DNA of 11,658 nucleotides from an uncultured Actinomycetes bacterium (GCA_937907435.1 CALCIA010000125.1:1-11658); one strand, 5' to 3'; shown: positions 1-6,389, counted from the first letter of the stretch. The notes: generated by a model not told the origin, from the sequence alone. Numbers and translations: made by a program.

Positions 1-48
1 GCCCCTCTCGCCACGGCCACAGCCTGCCCGGGCCGTGGCGAGAGGGGC
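1..48. repeat. 48-bp palindromic repeat, copy 1
   Basis: Two perfect 18-nt arms (1-18 and 31-48, beginning GCCCCTCTCGCC) flank a 12-nt asymmetric loop at 19-30. The whole 48 bp is found again as its exact reverse complement at 11483-11530. The similarity runs on to position 56 with one mismatch (position 50). It lies 45 bp past the stop codon of the minus-strand dehydratase gene and would form a very stable GC hairpin in that transcript, without a U-tract. It may be a dispersed REP-like element or a terminator. The window begins exactly at its edge, so anything further left is unseen. Confidence 0.85.
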
Positions 49-93
49 GGGCCCTCGCGGTCAGCCGACGAGCAACGCGCCCCCCCACCAGGC

Positions 94-372
94 TTAAGCC
101 AGCCCGTCGACCCTAGCCGCGAGCTCGAAGTCGGCCGCCGTGAGGCCGCCCTCGGAGTGGGTGGAGATCGTCACCGTCACCGTGCTCCAGGAGATCGCCA
201 GGTCGGGGTGGTGGCCCATGTCCTCGGCCGGAGCGACCAGGGAGTCGACGAAGCGGACCGAGCCGACGAAGTCGCCGCGGTCGAAGTCTTTCGCGATCGC
301 GTCGTCGCGGCGCTCCCAGCCGTCCAGCTCGGTGAGCTTCGCCTCGATCTCGTCGTCGTTCAGCAGTGCCAT
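94..372 (-). CDS. Pterin-4a-carbinolamine dehydratase (4a-hydroxytetrahydrobiopterin dehydratase)
   Basis: A 92-aa cytosolic protein of the PCD/DCoH family, full length for the family. Members dehydrate 4a-hydroxytetrahydropterin, the product of aromatic amino acid hydroxylases, so that the pterin cofactor can be recycled. The family signature is clear: EDMGHHPDL at residues 50-58 supplies the catalytic histidine pair H54/H55, and a second conserved histidine, H72, follows the beta-strand rich in T and V (62-70). D81 fits the conserved C-terminal aspartate. The start is ATG at 372 and the stop TAA at 94-96. The ribosome binding site is weak. It follows the dehydrogenase gene by 30 bp on the same strand and is probably co-transcribed with it. 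No aromatic amino acid hydroxylase is nearby, so its true partner is unknown; PCD-like proteins with other roles exist in bacteria. The family call is secure. Confidence 0.9.
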   Translation of the reverse strand: MALLNDDEIEAKLTELDGWERRDDAIAKDFDRGDFVGSVRFVDSLVAPAEDMGHHPDLAISWSTVTVTISTHSEGGLTAADFELAARVDGLA

Positions 373-402
373 GCCGTCAGGGTACCCGTGAGCGCGCTGC
401 CG

Positions 403-1437
403 TCACGGCGTCAGGATGATCTTCAGCGCCTCGCGGCGGTCGTAGATCGCGTAGGCCTCGACCGCGTCGTCGAGCTTCATGTGGTGGGTGACCAGCGGGG
501 TCGGGTCGAGCTTGCCCGAGTCCAGCAGCGACAGCACCCGGTCCACGTGGGCGATCACGTTGGCGAGGCCGAGCCGCAGGTCGAGGCCCTTCAGCCAGGC
601 GAGGCCGATGTTCATCTCCGCACGCCCCACCTGGACGCCGATCCCGGAGACCGTGCCGGCGTTGCGGGCGAGCCCGATCGCCGCCTCGACCGCCTCCGGG
701 TGGCCGACCGCCTCGACCACGACGTCGGCGCCGCGCCCGCCGCTCGCCCCGCGCACCTCGGTTTTCGGGTTGCCCTCGGTGAGGTGGACCGGGGTGGCGC
801 CGAACTTTGCCGCCAGGTCGAGGCGCTGCTCGACCGAGTCGACCGCGAAGACGTGGGACGCGCCGCCCACCAGCGCCGCCTGCACCGCGCAGAGCCCGAC
901 CGGGCCGAGCCCCAGCACGCAGACCGTGTCGCCCGCCTTCATCCCGGCGTGGGCGACCGCGTGGTAGCCGGTCCCCATCACGTCGCCGGCGAAGAGCGCC
1001 GTCTCGGCCGACATCCCCTCCGGCACCTTGCGCAGCACGATGTCGGCGAACGGGACCAGCGCCTGGTCGGCCTGCGTCCCCGGCAGCGAGCCGAGGGTCG
1101 AGCCGTGGCCGAAGGTCCGCCCGCGCTCGCAGCGGTGGTAATCGCCGCGCAGGCAGGCGGTGCAGCTGCCGCAGGCGACGTGGAAGCAGCCGAGCACCCG
1201 GTCGCCGACCTCGACCCGCGTCACTCCGTCGCCGACCGCCAGCACCGTCCCCACGTACTCGTGGCCGATCACCGTCCCCGGCTCGACCGGCACCCGCCCG
1301 TGGTAGATGTGGAGGTCGGAGCCACAGACGCCGCTCGCCTCGACCGCGATGATCGCCTCGTCGGGATGCTCGAGCATCGGCTTCGGCCGCTCCTCGACCC
1401 GCACCTCACCCGGCGCCTGGAAAGTTACCGCCCGCAT
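403..1437 (-). CDS. Zinc-dependent alcohol dehydrogenase, MDR superfamily
   Basis: A 344-aa cytosolic medium-chain dehydrogenase/reductase that should oxidise an alcohol (or reduce the aldehyde) with NAD(P). Catalytic zinc ligands are visible as C38 in GVCGSD and H59-E60 in GHEYVG. The structural zinc lobe is intact with C89, C92, C95 and C103. The Rossmann fold carries GLGPVG at 176-181, and D200 at the end of the next strand (VFAVDS) favours NAD over NADP. The length is typical. The arrangement resembles the sorbitol/threonine/glutathione-independent formaldehyde dehydrogenase branches, but the substrate cannot be told from sequence alone. The start is ATG at 1437, preceded by a weak AGGT-type ribosome binding site; the stop is TGA. 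It sits 61 bp after the HD-GYP stop, with a strong hairpin in between, and 30 bp before the dehydratase gene. Confidence 0.9.
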   Translation of the reverse strand: MRAVTFQAPGEVRVEERPKPMLEHPDEAIIAVEASGVCGSDLHIYHGRVPVEPGTVIGHEYVGTVLAVGDGVTRVEVGDRVLGCFHVACGSCTACLRGDYHRCERGRTFGHGSTLGSLPGTQADQALVPFADIVLRKVPEGMSAETALFAGDVMGTGYHAVAHAGMKAGDTVCVLGLGPVGLCAVQAALVGGASHVFAVDSVEQRLDLAAKFGATPVHLTEGNPKTEVRGASGGRGADVVVEAVGHPEAVEAAIGLARNAGTVSGIGVQVGRAEMNIGLAWLKGLDLRLGLANVIAHVDRVLSLLDSGKLDPTPLVTHHMKLDDAVEAYAIYDRREALKIILTP

Positions 1438-1449
1438 GCGCGCAACCTA

Positions 1450-1488
1450 CCCTGCGGCGGTGTGGGGGCGCCTCACGCCGCCGCAGGG
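1450..1488 (-). terminator. GC hairpin between HD-GYP and dehydrogenase genes
   Basis: Perfect 11-nt arms (CCCTGCGGCGG at 1450-1460 and its complement at 1478-1488) can be extended by a few inner pairs with one wobble. The hairpin lies 10 bp after the HD-GYP stop and 12 bp before the dehydrogenase ATG, reading leftward. There is no U-tract, which is common in high-GC bacteria. It could end the HD-GYP transcript. Because it leaves no room for a downstream promoter, it might instead be leaky or affect translation of the dehydrogenase. Confidence 0.5.
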
Positions 1489-1498
1489 GACACTGGCG

Positions 1499-2920
1499 CT
1501 ACGACGACTGGACGCCGGCGACCTGGAAGCGGTTGCTGACGCCCTCGGGGCTCGCGGTCTCGGCGATCCGGGCCTCCAGCGCCAGCTCTTTCTCGAAGTC
1601 GGCCGCCTCGCCGTGCTGGAAGGAGACGTCCTGGCCCTCGAGCAGCTCGATGAAGACCTCGACGAAGCGGGCGTCCAGCTGGGCGCCGGCGACGCGGCGG
1701 AGCTCGGCGATCGCGTCCTGGCTCGACATCGGCGTGCGGTAGGAGTCGCGCGCGGTCATCACGTCGTAGGTGTCGGAGACCGAGATGATCCGCGCCAGCT
1801 CCGGGATTTCGTCGCCTTTCAGGCCGCGCGGATAGCCTTTGCCGTCGATCCGCTCGTGGTGGGCGAGGATGATGTCGGCGACCGGGCCGTAGCCGTCCAG
1901 CGAGGACACCACACGCGCGCCCTGCTGCGGGTGGCGCTTGATCAGCATCCAGTCCTCGTCGGTGAGCGGCACGTTGGCCTTCAGGATCCGGTCGGGAAGG
2001 ATGAACTTGCCGATGTCGTGCAGCAGCGCGGCGATGTGGACCAGCTCCTCCTCCTGGCGCGAGAAGCCCGCCCGCTGGGCGATCGCCCGCGAGTACCGCG
2101 CCACCGCCGCCGAGTGCCGCGCCGTCATCTGGTCCCGCAGGTCGAGCGTGCGCAGCAGCGCGCTCAACATCCCGACCTGGAAACTGGCGAGCTCGTTGGA
2201 GCGTTTCTCCAGCTCCACGGCTCGTTGCTGGGACACGAGCAGGGCGCCGAGCAGGTACTGGAAGGTGATCAGGACGACGCCGAAGAGCGCGACCGCCGCG
2301 ATCCCGACCTGGGCGTAGAGGAAGGCGACCCCGACCGCCATCAGGGCGGCCATGAGCTCCGAGGGGAGCAGCGGCAGGAGTGCTTTCTGCACCTGGGTGA
2401 ACAGCGGGATGCCGCGCAGGTAGCGGATGTAGACCGCGAGGACCGAGAAGTTGATCATCAGCGCGAAGCAGAAGACGCCGAAGATCAGAACGTAGAAGCC
2501 GACCTCGTGGTCGGTGACGCCGGTCGCTTCCGTCATCGCCTGGAAGGCGAGCCCGCCGGCCAAGGTGAAGAGCGTGTAGTTGAGGAGGTTCTGGATGAAG
2601 GCGTGGGTCGATTCGCGCCAGCGCAGCCATCCGAGCAGGGCGGTTGCAAGCCCCATCACCGCTGCCGGAGAGCCGCCGAGGAAGACCATCGCGAGGACCA
2701 GTGCCGGGAAAGAGCCCGAAACCTTGAACCTTTCGGTGACCGCCTTCGCGGTGACGTCGCTGATGATCGCGAAGCCGAGCAGCACCCCGAGCAGGGCGAA
2801 ATCCCAGTTCGCCGAGGGGGCGGCGATGACCGCCGCCACGACGACGACGACCAGCAGCACGGAGCCGACGATCTGGGCGACGGCTTCCCGGCCGGTTAGG
2901 CGGTTGGCTTCCTCGGGCAT
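1499..2920 (-). CDS. Membrane-anchored HD-GYP domain protein, predicted c-di-GMP phosphodiesterase
   Basis: A 473-aa protein with about six or seven hydrophobic segments in the N-terminal half (roughly residues 17-34, 41-55, 72-97, 108-128, 141-166, 184-230), then a short helix rich in charged residues (232-245) leading into an HD-GYP domain (about 246-428). Key residues are present: HDIGK at 301-305, HHERIDGKGYP at 354-364 and SDTYD at 382-386. These are the metal-binding and GYP signatures of phosphodiesterases that hydrolyse c-di-GMP to pGpG or GMP. The membrane part probably senses a signal or fixes the enzyme in place; I do not recognise it as a named sensor domain. The ATG at 2920 is chosen because the protein becomes MPEEANRL followed directly by the first membrane helix. 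The frame stays open up to 3103, but that extension crosses the palindrome and candidate promoter and looks non-coding. The C-terminal tail (430-473) is acidic and unassigned. Confidence 0.88.
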   Translation of the reverse strand: MPEEANRLTGREAVAQIVGSVLLVVVVVAAVIAAPSANWDFALLGVLLGFAIISDVTAKAVTERFKVSGSFPALVLAMVFLGGSPAAVMGLATALLGWLRWRESTHAFIQNLLNYTLFTLAGGLAFQAMTEATGVTDHEVGFYVLIFGVFCFALMINFSVLAVYIRYLRGIPLFTQVQKALLPLLPSELMAALMAVGVAFLYAQVGIAAVALFGVVLITFQYLLGALLVSQQRAVELEKRSNELASFQVGMLSALLRTLDLRDQMTARHSAAVARYSRAIAQRAGFSRQEEELVHIAALLHDIGKFILPDRILKANVPLTDEDWMLIKRHPQQGARVVSSLDGYGPVADIILAHHERIDGKGYPRGLKGDEIPELARIISVSDTYDVMTARDSYRTPMSSQDAIAELRRVAGAQLDARFVEVFIELLEGQDVSFQHGEAADFEKELALEARIAETASPEGVSNRFQVAGVQSS

Positions 2921-2955
2921 CTGAAGTTCACGGTGGACTGGGTTGGGTCTGCTCT

Positions 2956-2983
2956 TTATCGACCGCCGGAGGCGGCTTAATAA
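2956..2983. promoter_or_regulatory. Imperfect palindrome upstream of the HD-GYP gene
   Basis: TTAT (2956-2959) and ATAA (2980-2983) frame a perfect CCGCC-GGA-GGCGG hairpin (2963-2975), with spacers differing by one base. It would sit in the HD-GYP 5' leader, just after the start point of the candidate promoter at 2994-3022. It could be an operator or a leader hairpin; no regulator is assigned. Confidence 0.35.
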
Positions 2984-2993
2984 GGCAGGTTGC

Positions 2994-3022
2994 AGGATAA
3001 AGCCGCGTATCAGGCCCAACAA
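2994..3022 (-). promoter_or_regulatory. Candidate promoter for the HD-GYP gene
   Basis: Read on the minus strand, TTGTTG (3022-3017) and TATCCT (2999-2994) are separated by exactly 17 bp. Each matches the housekeeping consensus only partly (3/6 and 4/6). Transcription would start near 2987, giving a leader of about 67 nt that contains the palindrome. This is a weak prediction from pattern only. Confidence 0.25.
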
Positions 3023-3084
3023 GCGCCTTTGGCCGGATGACCCTCGAATTGCAGAAGGGATCGGAAACGGCTGCCCAAGGCTCA

Positions 3085-3110
3085 TGCACAAGTTTTGCCG
3101 CACTTGCGCA
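3085..3110. promoter_or_regulatory. Operator-like inverted repeat of a 9-bp motif
   Basis: TGCACAAGT (3085-3093) and ACTTGCGCA (3102-3110) form an inverted repeat with an 8-bp spacer and one mismatch between arms. The same half-site recurs at 3279-3287 (CGCGCAAGT) and, in direct orientation, at 3308-3316 and 3328-3336 (both ACTTGTGCA). The arrangement is typical of a dimeric DNA-binding protein site. Confidence 0.45.
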
Positions 3111-3113
3111 AAA

Positions 3114-3142
3114 GAAAGAGCGCCCCAGATGGACGCTCTTTC
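3114..3142. repeat. Inverted repeat, 9-bp stem
   Basis: GAAAGAGCG (3114-3122) is exactly complementary to CGCTCTTTC (3134-3142), with an 11-nt loop. It follows the operator-like repeat immediately and is followed 11 bp later by another hairpin. On the plus strand the right arm ends in CTTTC rather than a U-run, so it is not a classic terminator. Confidence 0.5.
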
Positions 3143-3153
3143 AGAAGCTTGGA

Positions 3154-3178
3154 TCGGTAGGCATCAAGTGCCTACCGA
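3154..3178. repeat. Inverted repeat, 10-bp stem
   Basis: TCGGTAGGCA (3154-3163) pairs perfectly with TGCCTACCGA (3169-3178) around a 5-nt loop TCAAG. It is a stable short hairpin readable on either strand. Its function is unknown: it could be an operator, or part of the leader of the transporter operon if transcription starts upstream. Confidence 0.5.
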
Positions 3179-3307
3179 GGCTGAAATCAGGAAGCGCGAA
3201 AAGTCATGTTAGATCCCCTTCCGTGGTGGTTGAAGCCCGCAACTCATGCGCACGGGGTAAAAAAACTTCCAACAGCGACGCGCAAGTTGTAGCACAACCT
3301 GTCCGGA

Positions 3308-3336
3308 ACTTGTGCAGATGCAGGAAAACTTGTGCA
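3308..3336 (+). promoter_or_regulatory. Direct repeats before the MFS gene, possible operator/promoter
   Basis: ACTTGTGCA occurs at 3308-3316 and again at 3328-3336, 20 bp apart, i.e. two helical turns. The repeats lie 28-56 bp before the GTG start of the operon. They contain TTGTGC, which could act as a -35 element, and an AT-rich stretch (3336-3344) follows. I cannot assign a confident -10. Binding here would be well placed to control the transport operon. Confidence 0.4.
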
Positions 3337-3363
3337 TAAATTTGGTAGACAGATAGAGGATCC

Positions 3364-4671
3364 GTGCAGAGATCGCGCTTGAAAGGGCCGTTGAGAAGGC
3401 CTCTGTTCCGGCGCCTGCTGGCGACCTACTCGATCAACGAGATGGGCGACTGGATGGGGATCGTGGCCCTGTCGGTGCTCGTCTTCGAACTGACGAACAG
3501 CCCGTTGGCGACCGCCGGGCTCTTCCTCGGGACCCGTTTTCTGCCCGCTTTCCTCTCGCCGCTGCTGGTCACGCGCGTGGAGCGATTGCAGCCGCGGGTC
3601 GTCCTGCCGCTGATCTATTGCGTCGAGACGGCCGCCTTCGGCGCGCTGGCGCTGCTCGCCTCGCACTTCTCGCTGGCGCTGGTGATCGTCGTCGCCACGA
3701 TCGACGGCACGATGGCCCTCGCCGGGCGCTCCCTGACCCGCGCGATCGTCGTCGCCCTGCTCGAGCCGACCGGTGAGCTGCGCCAGGGCAACGGGCTCCT
3801 CAACATCGCCTTCACCACGGGGGCGGCGGTCGGCCCGGCGCTGGCCGGGCTCGTCGTCGCCTGGATCGGCGTCCAGGCCGCGCTCTATCTCAATGCCGCG
3901 TCCTTCTACATCGTCGCCCTGGTCATCGTCACCGCCGGCGTGCTGCCGCGCGCCGAACCCGAAGAGGGCGGCACCTGGGACCGGGTCAAGGCCGGCATCA
4001 CCTACCTGCGCGAGCAGGCGCGGCTGCGGCGGGTGCTGGTCGCCCAGGGCCTCGCCTTCATCTTCTTCTCCGCGGTCGCGCCGCTCGAGGTCATCTACGC
4101 CAAGGAAACGCTCGGCGCCGGCGACACCGGCTACGGGATCCTGCTGACCACCTGGGGCGTCGGCATGGTCGGCGGCAGCCTGATCTTCGCCCGCGTCAAG
4201 AAGACCTCGCTGATCGTCCTGCTCTTGCTCTCGACCGTCACGGTCGGCATCAGCTACTTAGGAATGGGGATCGCGCCCACCCTGGCGGTCGCCTGCGCAT
4301 TTTCCGTCCTCGGCGGGGTCGGCAACGGGGTCGAGTGGGTCTCCGCGATCAGCGCGGTTCAAGAGTTGACGGAGTCGGGTATGCAGGCTCGGATCATGGC
4401 CGTCCTGGAATCTGTTGCAGCGGCGATGCCGGGGGTGGGCTTCGCTCTGGGAGGGGTTTTGGCTGCCGTCGCGTCGACGCGTGCGACCTTCGCCGTGTCC
4501 GGTTTCGGCGTCCTCGCCATCGCGCTCCTGATCGTGCCGTTGGCTCGCGCCTGGCACCCATCCCGGGACGTGCAGCCGGACGGCGGATTTCCGCTTGACG
4601 AAAGCCACGACGTTGTGCTGGAGTTGCTGCCAGGAGGCATGCCAATACCTAATTCGGAGGTCGAGTCTTGA
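3364..4671 (+). CDS. MFS transporter, DHA3/EntS-like
   Basis: A 435-aa integral membrane protein with about 12 hydrophobic helices and a charged central loop (about residues 195-222). It resembles the MFS_3 group, which includes the enterobactin exporter EntS and macrolide-efflux type carriers. It should use the proton gradient to export a small molecule. Visible family features are NEMGDW at 25-30 in helix 1 and GPALAG at 157-162 in helix 5, similar to the antiporter motif C. The start is GTG at 3364 with GAGG four bases upstream; the spacing is short but no better start exists before helix 1. It overlaps the next gene by four bases (TTGA), so it is the first gene of the peptide-transport operon. 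The hydrophilic tail (about 405-435) is unusual but modest. The substrate is unknown; it might export a peptide-derived product or be a resistance pump. Confidence 0.85.
   Translation: MQRSRLKGPLRRPLFRRLLATYSINEMGDWMGIVALSVLVFELTNSPLATAGLFLGTRFLPAFLSPLLVTRVERLQPRVVLPLIYCVETAAFGALALLASHFSLALVIVVATIDGTMALAGRSLTRAIVVALLEPTGELRQGNGLLNIAFTTGAAVGPALAGLVVAWIGVQAALYLNAASFYIVALVIVTAGVLPRAEPEEGGTWDRVKAGITYLREQARLRRVLVAQGLAFIFFSAVAPLEVIYAKETLGAGDTGYGILLTTWGVGMVGGSLIFARVKKTSLIVLLLLSTVTVGISYLGMGIAPTLAVACAFSVLGGVGNGVEWVSAISAVQELTESGMQARIMAVLESVAAAMPGVGFALGGVLAAVASTRATFAVSGFGVLAIALLIVPLARAWHPSRDVQPDGGFPLDESHDVVLELLPGGMPIPNSEVES
4656..4660 (+). promoter_or_regulatory. Ribosome binding site fixing a TTG start
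   Basis: GGAGG lies seven bases before TTG at 4668. This strong Shine-Dalgarno sequence, together with the lipoprotein signal peptide that follows directly, identifies TTG as the start of the binding-protein gene. Confidence 0.75.
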
Positions 4672-6368
4672 AGAAGTTGCCGTTTTTCTTGCTGGTCGCT
4701 GCGCTCGCAGCGGTCTTGGCGGTCGGACTGGCCGCCTGTGGCGGTGGGAGCTCCACCACCGGTACGTCGCCCTCGACCTCGGAAGGTGGGTCTGAAGGTG
4801 GCGGCGAAGCCGAAGGCGGGGGCAAAGAAGGCGGGACGCTGAAGGGCGCCTACACCTCCTTCCCCGATTACATGGATCCGCAGATCTCCTACACCGCCGA
4901 GGGATGGACCGCGATGCGTCCGGTCTACGTCCCTCTCCTCACCTACAAAGCCGCTTCGGAAGAAGAAGGCGCGGAAATCATCCCGGGCCTGGCCAAAGAA
5001 CTGCCGAAAGTCACCAACGGCGGCAAGACCTACACGATGTTCCTGCGTGAAGGCCTCAAATACTCGAACGGCGAACCGATCAAAGCCGGTGACTTCAAGT
5101 ACGCCGTCGAACGTTGCTTCCTGACCAACTCGGGCGGCTCGCCCTTCTACACCGACATCGTCGGCGCCGAACAGTTCTCGAAAACGAAGAAGGGCGGCAT
5201 CTCCGGCATCAAGGTCAACGAAAAGACCGGCGAAATCGTCATCAACCTGGAAAAACCGCGAGGCACGTTCCCGAACGAGCTCGCGCTGATGTTCGTCGCG
5301 CCGATCCCGCAGAAAACGCCGGCCGAAGATCAGTCGGCGCATCCGATCCCCGCCTCGGGCCCGTACTACCTGACCAAGTCGGAACCGGGTCGCGGCTGGG
5401 AATACGAACGGAATCCGTACTGGGCCAAAGACAACGGCAAACAGATGACGGAAATCCCCTCGGGCCACGTCGACAAGATCGAAATCGAAGTTCTCCGCAA
5501 TCAGTCGACCCAGGTCAACGACGTCGAATCGGGCAAGCTCAACTGGATCTTCGATCCGCCCCCGACCGACCGGTACCAGGAAGTCAAAGAAAAATTCGAA
5601 GGCACCCAGTTCCGGATCGAGCCGACGATCTCGACCTACTACTTCTGGATGAACGAGACCCAGGAACCGTTCAACAACCAGAAAGTGCGTGAAGCGGTCA
5701 ACTACGCGGTCGACCCGGCGGCGCTGGAACGCGTCTACACCGGCCAGATCAAAGGGACGCAGCAGATTTTGCCGCCCGGGATGCCCGGCTACGAAAAAAT
5801 CGAACTGTTCCCGCACGACGTGAAGAAAGCGAAGGAACTGATCGCCGAATCGGGCGTCAAAGACAAAGAAGTGACCGTCTGGACGGACTCCGAGAGCCCG
5901 AACAACGATGCGGGTACCTACTACCAGGGTGTCCTCAACGAAATCGGCCTCAAGGCGGAACTCAAAATCCTCAACCCCGACAACTACTTCACGGTGATCG
6001 GGAACCGCTCGACCCCGAACCTGGATACCGGGTTCTCCGACTGGTTCGAGGACTATCCGCACCCGAACGATTTCTTCGACATCCTGCTCAACGGGGAATC
6101 GATCCAGGACACCAACAACCAGAACTTTTCGCAGACCAACGTTCCGGCTCTGAACGAAAAGATCGACAAGTTGGCGGAAGAACAGCTCGGTCCGCAGCAG
6201 GAAAAGGAATACGCGGAACTCGACAAAGCATTCATGGAACACGCGGCCTGGGCTCCCTACGGGACCCGGACGCTCTCCCTGTTCGTGTCGGAAAACATCA
6301 ACCTGGAAACCGCGATCTGGAACCCGACCTTCGAGACGGAACTCACCAGTCTCGAATTCAAGGAATAG
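4668..6368 (+). CDS. ABC transporter family 5 substrate-binding lipoprotein (OppA/DppA-like)
   Basis: A 566-aa extracytoplasmic solute-binding protein. The N-terminus has KK, a hydrophobic segment and the lipobox LAAC with the lipidated cysteine at residue 24, so it is anchored on the outer face of the membrane. A flexible Gly/Ser/Glu linker (25-57) precedes the SBP_bac_5 domain (58 to the end). That domain shows the usual features: a start of the GTLKGAY type, YVPLLTY at 87-93, and a C-terminal half with NPDNYF and DWFEDYPHPNDFF. Family members bind peptides, but also nickel, sugars or opines; the substrate is not readable here. The start is TTG with a strong ribosome binding site, overlapping the MFS stop by four bases. 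Glutamate codons are strikingly biased: by my count about 51 of 58 are GAA, while the ATPase gene at the operon end uses GAA in only 4 of 20. High expression could explain it. Confidence 0.92.
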   Translation: MKKLPFFLLVAALAAVLAVGLAACGGGSSTTGTSPSTSEGGSEGGGEAEGGGKEGGTLKGAYTSFPDYMDPQISYTAEGWTAMRPVYVPLLTYKAASEEEGAEIIPGLAKELPKVTNGGKTYTMFLREGLKYSNGEPIKAGDFKYAVERCFLTNSGGSPFYTDIVGAEQFSKTKKGGISGIKVNEKTGEIVINLEKPRGTFPNELALMFVAPIPQKTPAEDQSAHPIPASGPYYLTKSEPGRGWEYERNPYWAKDNGKQMTEIPSGHVDKIEIEVLRNQSTQVNDVESGKLNWIFDPPPTDRYQEVKEKFEGTQFRIEPTISTYYFWMNETQEPFNNQKVREAVNYAVDPAALERVYTGQIKGTQQILPPGMPGYEKIELFPHDVKKAKELIAESGVKDKEVTVWTDSESPNNDAGTYYQGVLNEIGLKAELKILNPDNYFTVIGNRSTPNLDTGFSDWFEDYPHPNDFFDILLNGESIQDTNNQNFSQTNVPALNEKIDKLAEEQLGPQQEKEYAELDKAFMEHAAWAPYGTRTLSLFVSENINLETAIWNPTFETELTSLEFKE

Positions 6369-6389
6369 CTCGGTTCAACTCGCACTCCA

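Larger units (their letters stand above)
2921..3363. other. Divergent intergenic region, structured, no gene
   Basis: This 443-bp stretch lies between the leftward HD-GYP gene and the rightward MFS gene and is visibly less GC-rich than both. Short open frames cross it on the plus strand, but they have no start signals or recognisable content. It contains a palindrome near the HD-GYP side (2956-2983), three successive inverted repeats (3085-3178), five ACTTGYGCA-like 9-mers (3085 to 3336) and an A7 run near 3260. It most likely holds two divergent promoters with their operators. A structured RNA is possible, but I match it to no family I know. Confidence 0.7.

Noticed and set aside
157..2899. 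Long plus-strand open frames opposite the dehydrogenase and HD-GYP genes
   Set aside because: They are side effects of high GC at third codon positions; products are rich in Arg, His, Asp and Ala without motifs, whereas the minus-strand proteins have full catalytic signatures.
2921..3103. 61-residue N-terminal extension of the HD-GYP protein
   Set aside because: It crosses the palindrome and candidate promoter, is not membrane-like or domain-like, and the ATG at 2920 gives a compact protein starting right before the first helix.
3000..3300. c-di-GMP (GEMM) riboswitch or other known structured RNA
   Set aside because: The neighbouring HD-GYP gene made it attractive, but the conserved core sequences I know for these classes are not found on either strand.
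3085..3336. Replication origin with DnaA boxes
   Set aside because: The 9-mers (ACTTGYGCA) do not match the TTGTCCACA/TTATCCACA-type box, and no dnaA, dnaN or partition gene is near.
2943..3339. Short plus-strand open frames in the intergenic region
   Set aside because: They have no ribosome binding site and no recognisable content, and they overlap several inverted repeats.
4359..6242. A 627-codon open frame on the minus strand opposite the binding-protein gene
   Set aside because: It mirrors the GAA-rich sense gene (GAA reads as TTC, giving a Phe/Arg/Val-rich product), has no recognisable domain, and runs against a clear lipoprotein gene with a good ribosome binding site.
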